From NCBI GenBank assembly GCA_944386805.1, contig CALXCO010000004.1, positions 29,872-93,871 of the forward strand: DNA of 64,000 nucleotides, written 5' to 3'. This stretch comes from an uncultured Clostridia bacterium (GTDB lineage: Bacteria; Bacillota; Clostridia; Oscillospirales; Ruminococcaceae). A model generated the notes under the pieces. The model was not told the DNA's origin. It made no database searches and saw only the letters and a program-made list of their open reading frames with translations. This document shows, one piece after another, positions 25,751 through 33,086 of this stretch (positions within the stretch are counted from its first letter, which is position 1; the number at the start of each line of letters is the position of its first letter). The position numbers and the translations under genes were made by a program.

Positions 25751-25846
25751 TTATCTGAACAGACTTCCCATCCATTCAAGCACCGTTCCCAAAAAGTCCA
25801 AAAGATCAGCAACCAGCTCAAACCGACCCCCTGCATCCTTGGCCAT
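25751..25846 (-). CDS. Possible 31-residue amphipathic small protein
   Basis: MAKDAGGRFELVADLLDFLG followed by TVLEWMGSLFR starts 6 bases after GGGAGGA, one of the better ribosome sites nearby, and stops 20 bp before the HD gene. The middle would be an amphipathic helix. It may be a membrane-active small protein or a translational leader of the HD gene. No family is recognized; support is the ribosome site and position only. Confidence 0.4.
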   Translation of the reverse strand: MAKDAGGRFELVADLLDFLGTVLEWMGSLFR

Positions 25847-25883
25847 GCTGCATCCTCCCATCTGTCCCACCTGCGTTAAACAT

Positions 25884-25915
25884 AAACGCCCATCGGGACT
25901 GGCGATGGGCGTTTT
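25884..25915 (-). terminator. Terminator of the CobW-like gene pair
   Basis: AAACGCCCATCG/CGATGGGCGTTT, a 12-bp stem with short T tails in both directions. Confidence 0.7.
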
Positions 25916-25929
25916 CTGAATCATCTGAA

Positions 25930-26883
25930 TCAATAGAATGTTGCGACTTCCTGTTCGGGAGCCTTTGCTTTTTCAATCGAAGTCGCCGTCAAAACCGGAC
26001 CGACGCCTTTATACAGCGGGTGGTTTTTGACTGCAACTTTGGCGGTAACCTCCAGCCATTCTTTCTGGACAGGATGTTCTCCGGCAGGGATATTGCAGAG
26101 GAAGCTCATATACTGGGTATCCGCTTCACAGCAGGTCATAACAAAACGTCCGAGTGCAATCATTCCTTTGGGGAACCGCTTGTCTACCGCGACCATACCC
26201 TTAAAGTGGACGGTTTTGCCGTCATACTTTTTGGGTTCTTCAGCGATATCCCGGTAAAAGAGGGCAAAATCCCGGTCTTCGATTGTGATGACCGGCGCCT
26301 CGATATCAAACGGCAGCGGGTCTTCGATTTCATCATATTCGACGCTGCCATCCAGATGTTCATAGGCAATATCCGTCCGGCGGGAAACGCCGCGGACGAT
26401 CTTGTGGAAGGCATCCTTGTCAACATCCATCGCTGCCCGGTTGAAGACGACGATCTCACAGGAGCTGAGCTTGTCGACCACCAGCTGGCGCATATTCTGG
26501 TTGTAGGAAAGGAAGGTGTTCGCATCACAGAGCATAAACTCCTGATAGATCACCCAGTTTTCCGGAATCTTGTTGTACAGATCCTGAACCAGCCACATGC
26601 CGTTGTACTCCAGTACGACACGGGTTGCCTTGGTTTTGCGAATCAGTCCGGTCAGATAGACCTCATTCAGCTGTTCCGGGTCATCAAGGGTTTCAATAAA
26701 GACATTTTTGCTGTCGTAAAAGCGGGTGGGGTCATACTCCTCCTCCCCTTCCTCGCACAGCAGCAGCAGTGTCTTTTCTTTATCACTGTTAAAGCGGGGG
26801 TCTTCCAGCGTTTCCTGGATAAATTTGGTTTTGCCGGCCTCCAGAAAGCCGGTAAACAGATAAACTGGAATCTCAGCTGCCAT
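25930..26883 (-). CDS. CobW-like G3E GTPase with C-terminal TIGR03943-like domain
   Basis: The 317-residue protein starts with a G3E P-loop region, IPVYLFTGFLEAGKTKFIQETL, though the usual GKTT reads GKTK. VVLEYNGMW replaces the E-x-S/T-G motif, and no CxCC metal motif is present. Residues ~205-310 (DRDFALFYRDIAEEPKKYDGKTVHFKGMVAVDK...IALGRFVMTCCEADTQYMSFLC) resemble the C-terminal domain of TIGR03943/YcgQ proteins, including RFVMTCCEAD. It is 13 bp downstream of a canonical His-rich CobW gene, so the pair may form a metal-delivery unit. Catalysis may be altered. Confidence 0.75.
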   Translation of the reverse strand: MAAEIPVYLFTGFLEAGKTKFIQETLEDPRFNSDKEKTLLLLCEEGEEEYDPTRFYDSKNVFIETLDDPEQLNEVYLTGLIRKTKATRVVLEYNGMWLVQDLYNKIPENWVIYQEFMLCDANTFLSYNQNMRQLVVDKLSSCEIVVFNRAAMDVDKDAFHKIVRGVSRRTDIAYEHLDGSVEYDEIEDPLPFDIEAPVITIEDRDFALFYRDIAEEPKKYDGKTVHFKGMVAVDKRFPKGMIALGRFVMTCCEADTQYMSFLCNIPAGEHPVQKEWLEVTAKVAVKNHPLYKGVGPVLTATSIEKAKAPEQEVATFY

Positions 26884-26896
26884 GATCTTTCTCCTC

Positions 26897-28090
26897 TCAG
26901 TTCAGGCCAAACAGCGCTGCAACCGCCTCTTCGTTCAGCTTGGAGCCGATTACGCACAGCCGGCCGATAATCTCGGCGCTGCCATGACGTACATCCGGGC
27001 AGCCGGGAACGTAGTCAAAATGAATCCACTGTCCGTCGGCACCCTGAACAATGCCTTTGGCACGCAGTACAACGCCATATTTTTCGGCATTATCCAAAGC
27101 TTCCAGCGCGTGTTTGATCTCCTCGTCGGTAAAGCGGCGGGTCGTCTCACGTCCGAAGCTGGTGAAGACCTCATCGGCGTGATGATGGTGATGGTCATGA
27201 TGGTGACCACAGCTGCATTCGCCGTCTTCATGGTCGTGGTCGTGATGATGTTCGTGTTCATGGTCATGATCGTGGCCGCAGCAGCATTCGCCCTCTTCAT
27301 GGTCGTGGTCGTGATGATGTTCGTGTTCATGGTCATGATCGTGGCCGCAGCAGCATTCGCCGTCCTCATGGTCGTGGTCATGATGATGTTCATGCTCATG
27401 ATCATGGTCGTGACAGCAGCACTCGTCATCATCATGGTGGTGGTGATGCTCGTGCTCTGCCTCGGCAGCCAGTGCCTCCAGTTCTGCCTGGAGAGTGGAT
27501 TTCTGTTCCATCGCAGCCAGAATCTGTTTGCCAGTCAGCTCGTCCCACGGAGTTGTGATGATCGAAGCCTGCGCGTTGTGTTCACGCAGCAGCGCGACAG
27601 CAGCCTCCAGCTTGTCTTCCTTCATACCCTGAGTACGGGAGAGGATAATGGTGGAAGCATGCTCGATCTGGTTATTATAAAACTCACCGAAGTTCTTCAT
27701 GTACATCTTGACCTTGGTGGCGTCGGCAACGGTGGTAAAACCATTGAGGACAGCGCCGGCAGTATCAGCCGACTGGACCGCACGGATAACGTCGGACAGT
27801 TTGCCGACGCCGGACGGCTCAATCAGAATACGATCAGGGTGGTACTGTTCAATGACCTGATGCAGTGCGGTGGCAAAATCCCCGACCAGGCTGCAGCAGA
27901 TACAGCCGGAGTTCATCTCATTGATCTGAATACCCGAATCCTTCAAAAATCCCCCGTCAATTCCGATTTCACCAAATTCGTTTTCAATCAGCACCAGCTG
28001 TTCACCCTGATACGCCTCTGCAATCAGCTTTTTAATCAGAGTCGTTTTACCGGCACCCAGAAAACCGGAGAAAATATCAATTTTGGTCAT
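26897..28090 (-). CDS. COG0523 (CobW/ZNG-type) GTPase with His/Cys-rich tandem repeat
   Basis: The 397-residue G3E GTPase shows Walker A GFLGAGKTT, ENEFGEIGID, the metal-binding GCICCSL and EPSG. Residues ~217-305 are an insertion of 22-23-residue repeats, CCCGHDHDHEHEHHHDHDHE-type, ending in HHHDHHHHH. The CobW C-terminal domain follows (WIHFDYVPG). Such proteins are zinc or other metal chaperones that load target enzymes when metal is scarce. Transcription starts at a TTGAAA/TATAAT promoter inside an inverted repeat. The companion gene at 25930 follows 13 bp downstream. Confidence 0.9.
   Translation of the reverse strand: MTKIDIFSGFLGAGKTTLIKKLIAEAYQGEQLVLIENEFGEIGIDGGFLKDSGIQINEMNSGCICCSLVGDFATALHQVIEQYHPDRILIEPSGVGKLSDVIRAVQSADTAGAVLNGFTTVADATKVKMYMKNFGEFYNNQIEHASTIILSRTQGMKEDKLEAAVALLREHNAQASIITTPWDELTGKQILAAMEQKSTLQAELEALAAEAEHEHHHHHDDDECCCHDHDHEHEHHHDHDHEDGECCCGHDHDHEHEHHHDHDHEEGECCCGHDHDHEHEHHHDHDHEDGECSCGHHHDHHHHHADEVFTSFGRETTRRFTDEEIKHALEALDNAEKYGVVLRAKGIVQGADGQWIHFDYVPGCPDVRHGSAEIIGRLCVIGSKLNEEAVAALFGLN
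27218..27424 (-). repeat. 69-bp tandem repeat coding for His/Cys-rich units
   Basis: Three in-frame units begin at 27218, 27287 and 27356. The first two are nearly identical and the third is diverged. They encode the histidine- and cysteine-rich insertion of the CobW protein, and unit number may vary by slippage. Confidence 0.85.
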
Positions 28091-28120
28091 GAAACCAGAC
28101 TTCCTTTCTATCTCACAAAA

Positions 28121-28198
28121 AAATACGGATTACAATGGTAAAACATGAGGCCAAAGTCTCACATTCCCTATTATAACCCGTATTTGTGAAGATTTCAA
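28121..28198 (-). promoter_or_regulatory. Promoter of metal-chaperone operon with flanking inverted repeat
   Basis: On the minus strand, TTGAAA (28193-28198), a 17-bp spacer and TATAAT (28170-28175). The -10 region lies in one arm (28170-28185) of an imperfect inverted repeat whose other arm is at 28121-28136 (AAATACGGATTACAAT). This could be a pair of operator sites for a metal regulator; it does not match the Bacillus Zur box well. Confidence 0.55.
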
Positions 28199-28208
28199 GG
28201 ATTATTTT

Positions 28209-28243
28209 CAAAAATTAGCAGACTTTATCTTAGACTGCCAATT
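28209..28243 (-). terminator. Terminator of deoD unit
   Basis: On the minus strand AATTGGCAG and CTGCTAATT pair (one G-T), followed by five Ts, directly after the deoD stop codon. Confidence 0.7.
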
Positions 28244-28246
28244 TTG

Positions 28247-28951
28247 TTATCCCAATCTGCGTGCAGTTTCCAGTGCAGCACGCATCATATCGGTAAACCC
28301 AGTCTGCCGCTCCTCAGCGGACAGCGCCTCACCGGTCGCAAGAGAATCCGAGATGGTGCAGATGGCGAGTGCCTTTTTGCCGCAGTCAGCAGCGGTCAGA
28401 TACAGCGCCGCCGACTCCATTTCAACCGCCAGACATCCCATTTTAGCCCATGCGCTGGTATCCCGGTCGTCATAGAAGGTATCGCTGCAAAACAGGCTGC
28501 CGACCTTGTACCGGACATCCAGTTCCCTGCAGCTGTCCACCATCGTCTCCAGCAGCGTCCAGTCGGCTGTCGGCGCAATCAGGCCGGGCAGCGAAAACTT
28601 TTCGCCGAAATGGGAGTTGGTGGAAGCGCTCATCCCGATCACCAGACTGCGCAGCGGGACATCTGCCCGCAAAGCGCCCGCACTGCCGATGCGGATGATG
28701 TTCTCTACATCGTAAAAGCTGTACAGCTCATGGGAATAAATGCCGATTGACGGACATCCCATTCCGCTGGCCATCACCGAAACCGGCACACCGCTGAAAC
28801 TCCCGGTATACCCCAGGATTCCACGCACCGAAGTGACCAGTCTGGGCGATTCCAGAAACTTTTCGGCAATAAACTGTGCCCGTAAAGGGTCGCCGGGCAT
28901 CAGCACTGTCCGGGCAAAATCGCCTTTTTCCGCTCCAATATGCGGCGTCAT
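28247..28951 (-). CDS. deoD: Purine-nucleoside phosphorylase, DeoD type
   Basis: The 234-residue hexameric-type enzyme phosphorolyses purine (deoxy)nucleosides to free base and (deoxy)ribose 1-phosphate. Visible are HIGAEKGDFARTVLMPGDPLRA with the phosphate-binding Arg, SVMASGMGCPSIGIYSHELY, RIGSAGAL, CLAVEMESAALY (nucleoside-binding MEMES-like motif) and CTISDSL with the catalytic Asp. AAAGGAGG precedes ATG. It starts 47 bp after the GH13 gene, so the two may be co-transcribed. A Ser replaces the usual V/T-G-T in IGSAGAL, a small change. Confidence 0.92.
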   Translation of the reverse strand: MTPHIGAEKGDFARTVLMPGDPLRAQFIAEKFLESPRLVTSVRGILGYTGSFSGVPVSVMASGMGCPSIGIYSHELYSFYDVENIIRIGSAGALRADVPLRSLVIGMSASTNSHFGEKFSLPGLIAPTADWTLLETMVDSCRELDVRYKVGSLFCSDTFYDDRDTSAWAKMGCLAVEMESAALYLTAADCGKKALAICTISDSLATGEALSAEERQTGFTDMMRAALETARRLG

Positions 28952-28998
28952 CAGGCAGACCTCCTTTTTCAAAACATCCTCATGCTGCCGGCATCCGG

Positions 28999-30909
28999 TT
29001 ATTCCTGCCAGTATTCCTTCCGCAGCCGGAAAACAGCGGCGCTCATTCTGCTGACCAGAATGCCCGATTCGGTAATCGACGCATTGCCGGTCGAGAAGAC
29101 AACCGAATCGATCATCGCCGGCCACTGATAATCCGATTCCGACGCATTGACGACAACCAGCAGACTGCCGCGTGAATAGGCAATGACCCCGGTATCCAGA
29201 TCAAAGAACTTGAGCGGACGGGTAAAGTCCGCGGTATTTTCCCGGCGCATCTGTCCCAGACGGACATAAAAGTCATGCAGCCCGGCATCCACATGGTCCC
29301 AGCTGAAGGTTCTGCGGTTCCACGGGTCCGCAAAGCCGTACATTCCGATTTCATCGCCGTAATAAAGAGACGGGAATCCAGGCAGCGTATACTGCAATGT
29401 AGCAGCCAGTTTCAGCCGCTGGACACCCTTCTGGTATTCTTCCGGCGTCATCTTGTATTCCGGGCGGTCCTGAGCGGAGACTTCATGTTCCACCCCAAGC
29501 GCTGTCAGCGCACGCACTGAGTCATGGGTCGACAGCGGTGTCATCAGCGTCGCAATCGACGGCCAGGGATAGTGGTCAAGAATCGTCATGACAGCGGTAT
29601 AGAAAGCGTCCGCATCACCCGAACGGACAAACGACAGGATTGCATTGCACCACGGGTAGTTCATGACGCTGTCCAGTTCCTCACCCTGCAAATACGGACG
29701 GCGGACACCATAGCTGCACTTGTTGGAAGCGTCCTCCCAGACCTCGCCGAGAATATAGGCATCCAGATCGTAACCCTTGACCGACTTGCGCAGCCGCATC
29801 AGGAATTCATCCGGCAGTTCGTCGGCGACATCCAGCCGCCATCCGAAAGCGCCGCACTTCATCCAGTGACGGAGCACACCATCGTCGCCGCAGATATATT
29901 CCAGATAATTGGGGTCGGTTTCGTTGACATTGGGAAGGGTCGGGAAACCCCACCAGCAGTCGTAACCGGTCCCGGAGTCGGTAAAATTATACCAGCTATA
30001 ATAAGGCGAGTCACTCGATTCCCAGGCACCGACGCCGGCATAATGGCCATTCTTGTCAAAGTAGATTGAATCAGAACCGGTATGGGAGAAGACGCCGTCC
30101 AGAATAATCCGGATGCCCATCTCACCCGCCTCTTTGCAGAGCCGTTTGAAATCCTCCTCGGTTCCCAGATACGGGTCAATTGCCATATAGTTGGCGGTAT
30201 TGTAGCGATGGTTGCTGGCCGACTCAAAAATCGGGTTCAGATAGATAATGCTGACCCCCAGCTCCCGCAGATAGGGCAGTTTCTGGCGGATTCCCTCCAG
30301 ATCGCCGCCGAAAAAGTCGGTTGCTTCATAATTGGGCAGGTCAAAGGTAAAAAGCGGACGTTCGTCCCAGTTTTTATGGATAATCCGGGGTGAGATCGTC
30401 TGCGGCAGCGGTTCGGTGCTCCCACGCAGAAAGCGGTCGGGGAAAATCTGGTACATAATCCCACCCTGCAAAAATTCAGGGGTATGATAATCGCTCCGGT
30501 AAACCAGCAGCTGCCATTCCGGCAGAAAGTCTCCGGTCACCGCACGGGCATTCTTGCCCCTGCCGACATACAGAATACCCTTTTGGGTCTCGACTTCAAA
30601 GCGGTAAAAATAAAGCCCGGCCTCTTCAATCGTAAATTTAACCTCGTAGGTCGTAGAATGAAAAGAAGAGGAAACCTGCGAAAACAGTATTTTGCGCTGA
30701 GATTCCGGGTCGGTTACATTGCTGTAAAACTTTTCCTCGGTGACGGTCATGTCACTGAGACCATCCTTTCGCAGGATAATATACATCCGCTGCGGACGAA
30801 CAGATTTTACGACCGATACCCGCAGGGTAATTTCGGTACCGGTACTGACCGCGCCAAACGGCCGTTTACAGGCAAGATCCCAGGCATCGAAACGAATTGT
30901 CACATCCAA
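28999..30909 (-). CDS. GH13 alpha-glycosidase (neopullulanase/cyclomaltodextrinase-like)
   Basis: The 636-residue enzyme has an N-terminal beta-sandwich (~1-140) followed by a GH13 barrel. The four conserved regions are present: DGVFSH, GWRLDVADE with the nucleophile Asp, GEVWEDA with the acid Glu, and STHDSVR with the third carboxylate. YLNPIFESASNHRYNTANY is typical of the neopullulanase subgroup. There is no signal peptide, so it probably degrades imported malto-oligosaccharides or pullulan fragments. The start is TTG, 9 bases after AAAGGA. Confidence 0.92.
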   Translation of the reverse strand: MDVTIRFDAWDLACKRPFGAVSTGTEITLRVSVVKSVRPQRMYIILRKDGLSDMTVTEEKFYSNVTDPESQRKILFSQVSSSFHSTTYEVKFTIEEAGLYFYRFEVETQKGILYVGRGKNARAVTGDFLPEWQLLVYRSDYHTPEFLQGGIMYQIFPDRFLRGSTEPLPQTISPRIIHKNWDERPLFTFDLPNYEATDFFGGDLEGIRQKLPYLRELGVSIIYLNPIFESASNHRYNTANYMAIDPYLGTEEDFKRLCKEAGEMGIRIILDGVFSHTGSDSIYFDKNGHYAGVGAWESSDSPYYSWYNFTDSGTGYDCWWGFPTLPNVNETDPNYLEYICGDDGVLRHWMKCGAFGWRLDVADELPDEFLMRLRKSVKGYDLDAYILGEVWEDASNKCSYGVRRPYLQGEELDSVMNYPWCNAILSFVRSGDADAFYTAVMTILDHYPWPSIATLMTPLSTHDSVRALTALGVEHEVSAQDRPEYKMTPEEYQKGVQRLKLAATLQYTLPGFPSLYYGDEIGMYGFADPWNRRTFSWDHVDAGLHDFYVRLGQMRRENTADFTRPLKFFDLDTGVIAYSRGSLLVVVNASESDYQWPAMIDSVVFSTGNASITESGILVSRMSAAVFRLRKEYWQE

Positions 30910-31095
30910 AAGAGGACATCCTTTCCATCCGGCAAAAATCGCCGGTTTTTATATAAAGAACAGCCGATAGCCCAGCTGTTCAAACCAATCCACCTATTCC
31001 ACCTATATTATATCAGGAAACATGTGGTCTGTATACACCAACCATAAAATTTTTCTAAGAAGGCAGGTTATGCGTCCATCATTTTGCGTGAACGA

Positions 31096-32622
31096 TTACA
31101 AATTATACAGTTCGCTGAATTTGCTTTCCAGATAATCGCACAGATATCCGGCCTGAAGGTCCTCACCGGTCATCTGTCTCAGCAGCTGGTCATTGGTATA
31201 AATCTGCCCGTAGCGATACCAGTGATCGGCCAGCCACTGGCGGACCGGAGCAAAGTTGCCTTCCCGCAGCAGCTGATCGAATTCCGGCAGCTGACGGCGC
31301 AGATGGGCCGCAATCTGGGCGCTGTAAAGGTTGCCCAGCGTATACGACTGGAAGTACCCGAACATTCCGGCAGGCCAGTGCATATCCTGTGCCCAGCCCT
31401 CGGCGGGTTTGGCAGGGAGTACCCCCAGATATTCCTTCGACAGGGTGTTCCAGGCGTCGTCCAGGTCATCTACCGACAGGCTGCCGTCAAACAGCTGTTT
31501 TTCCAGCTCAAAGCGCATCATGATATGGAGGTTATAGCTCAGTTCATCGGCATAAATCCGGACCGGACCCGGTTCCACCCGGTTAATTGCACGCCAGAAC
31601 ATTTCCGGCGTCACGCCATCCAGTCCGGCCTCACGGCTGAAAATCGGTGCCGCAAACTCCCAGAACGGCAGGCTGCGTCCGACGATATTTTCCCAAAACC
31701 GGGAGCTGCTTTCGTGCATGGCACCGTGGCTGCCCGAACCGACCAGCATATCCACGAGCGATTCATCGACGTTCATCTCATAGATGCCGTGACCGCCTTC
31801 GTGCATAGCCGAGATGGTTCCCTGAAGCAGATTATTCTCATAAAAATGGTCGGTAAACCGGACGTCCCAGCGGTTTACGCCATAGGTGCAGGGATGCTCT
31901 CCCTTTCCCATCACGCCATACTGTGAACTGTACCCGATCTTTTCCAGCAGCTGCCATGCAATCCGGCGCTGCACCTCTTCCGAACATCCCACCGAAACAA
32001 ATGCCATATCCGGGCGGTGGCCGGACGCAGCAACCTGTTTCAGCAGCGGAACGGTCCGTCTGCGAATCTCATCAAACAACGGGGTGAGTTTGGCGACCGT
32101 CATATCCGCATCGGTTTCGTCGATGATCGGGTCGAGCGGATGGGCAGGTTTATCCAGTCCCTGTGCTTCCAGACGGCAGGCAGCCACCTCTTTTTGCAGC
32201 GCAATCATTCTGGACAGATTCTTTTTCAGTTCGCCGTATTCACCGCTGTGTTTACAGTGAATCCACATCTGTTCCGTCGTCTGGGTCAGTGCTGCCAGTT
32301 CGGTGAGCAGTTTTTCAGGCACGCCGGTGACCTTGTCGATACTGCGGCGGTACTGCCGCAGTTCTCCTTTAAGACGGTCATCCAGACGGGAAAAATTCTC
32401 CTGCTGGGACAGAAATTCAACAGTTTCCAGCGTCTGCGGACTGAGCAGTATTTTGCGGGATTCCGCGCGGATAAACGCCATCAGTTTTCCTCTTCTTGCG
32501 GCAGCTCCGGCAGGGGCTGTAGCCGTCATATCATACTGTGCAATACTGCCCATTTCTCCATATTTTTTCAGCCGCGCTGAAATTTCCAGAAGACGCCGGG
32601 TATACTCAGCCAGTTTGTCCAT
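31096..32622 (-). CDS. Carboxypeptidase of peptidase family M32
   Basis: The 508-residue protein is the usual size for thermostable carboxypeptidase 1 (Taq type). It has the zinc motif HEGGHGIYE (HExxH), the third ligand region DMLVGSGSHGAMHESSSRFWEN, and RIYADELSYNLHIMMRFELEKQLFDG. It removes C-terminal residues with broad specificity in the cytoplasm. AAAGGAAGGA precedes ATG by about 5 bases. A TTGACA/TATGCT promoter drives it alone. Confidence 0.93.
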   Translation of the reverse strand: MDKLAEYTRRLLEISARLKKYGEMGSIAQYDMTATAPAGAAARRGKLMAFIRAESRKILLSPQTLETVEFLSQQENFSRLDDRLKGELRQYRRSIDKVTGVPEKLLTELAALTQTTEQMWIHCKHSGEYGELKKNLSRMIALQKEVAACRLEAQGLDKPAHPLDPIIDETDADMTVAKLTPLFDEIRRRTVPLLKQVAASGHRPDMAFVSVGCSEEVQRRIAWQLLEKIGYSSQYGVMGKGEHPCTYGVNRWDVRFTDHFYENNLLQGTISAMHEGGHGIYEMNVDESLVDMLVGSGSHGAMHESSSRFWENIVGRSLPFWEFAAPIFSREAGLDGVTPEMFWRAINRVEPGPVRIYADELSYNLHIMMRFELEKQLFDGSLSVDDLDDAWNTLSKEYLGVLPAKPAEGWAQDMHWPAGMFGYFQSYTLGNLYSAQIAAHLRRQLPEFDQLLREGNFAPVRQWLADHWYRYGQIYTNDQLLRQMTGEDLQAGYLCDYLESKFSELYNL

Positions 32623-32696
32623 GATATTCCTTCCTTTCCTTTCTGCAAAGCCCCATCTGACGCAAAATATGACAGAAAGGCCTATTATCTGTTTAA

Positions 32697-32725
32697 AGCA
32701 TACCATATTTCAAAACCAATGTCAA
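32697..32725 (-). promoter_or_regulatory. SigA-type promoter of the M32 carboxypeptidase gene
   Basis: On the minus strand a perfect TTGACA, a 17-bp spacer and TATGCT, about 75 bp before the start codon. Confidence 0.7.
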
Positions 32726-32946
32726 AACACTTTCTGACAGAACTGGCCAACCTGTATGGAACAAATTTTGCTGCCCGGTCCGGTTATTGAACCCAAAAAC
32801 ATTCTTATATCTTTTATATGGGATACAATCAAACAATGTTCCATTCCAATCAAATGGACAGAAACGGGCAGTTGTTCATTCTGACGATTTATTGCAGAAA
32901 TATTTGTCGGATTTCCCGATTTTACTGGCATCCTTTTTCTGTTAAG

Positions 32947-32975
32947 TAGACAGATTTTACAAAAGGTTGTATAAT
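32947..32975 (+). promoter_or_regulatory. Promoter of the third MATE gene
   Basis: TAGACA, a 17-bp spacer and TATAAT; the transcript would start near 32982 and carry a 105-base leader. Between this and the M32 promoter (32726-32946) I see no gene. Confidence 0.7.
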
Positions 32976-32998
32976 AAAGAAGTTCCATAATTCAGTTA

Positions 32999-33086
32999 CT
33001 CCGGATTGAATCAGAATCCGGAGCCGCCGGGCAGTGGATTCGGCGGACGTCATCGGCCACAGAAAGAAGGGAAGACGCCGGCAGAG
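32999..33086 (+). promoter_or_regulatory. Structured leader, possible cobalamin-type riboswitch variant
   Basis: Three stems follow each other: CTCCGGATT/AATCCGGAG (32999-33023), CCGCC/GGCGG, and GCCGGCA/TGCCGGC overlapping the start codon. The order GAATCCGGAGC..., GCCACAGAAAG and GGGAAGACG recalls the B12-box series (AATCCGGAGC, GCCACTG, GGGAAGGCG), and GTGG/CCAC could form a loop contact. The usual 5' GGTTnnnAGGGAA part is not seen, so this is tentative. The AAGGGAAG inside it is also the ribosome site. Confidence 0.35.

Noticed and set aside
26950..27435. Met/Thr-repeat frame over the His-rich region
   Set aside because: It is a frame shadow of the GAC/CAT/CAC repeat; the CobW frame has all family motifs.
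28121..28185. Rho-independent terminator with T7 upstream of the CobW gene
   Set aside because: The 5' arm of the stem contains the -10 box of the CobW promoter, so it would not be in that transcript; deoD already has its own terminator.
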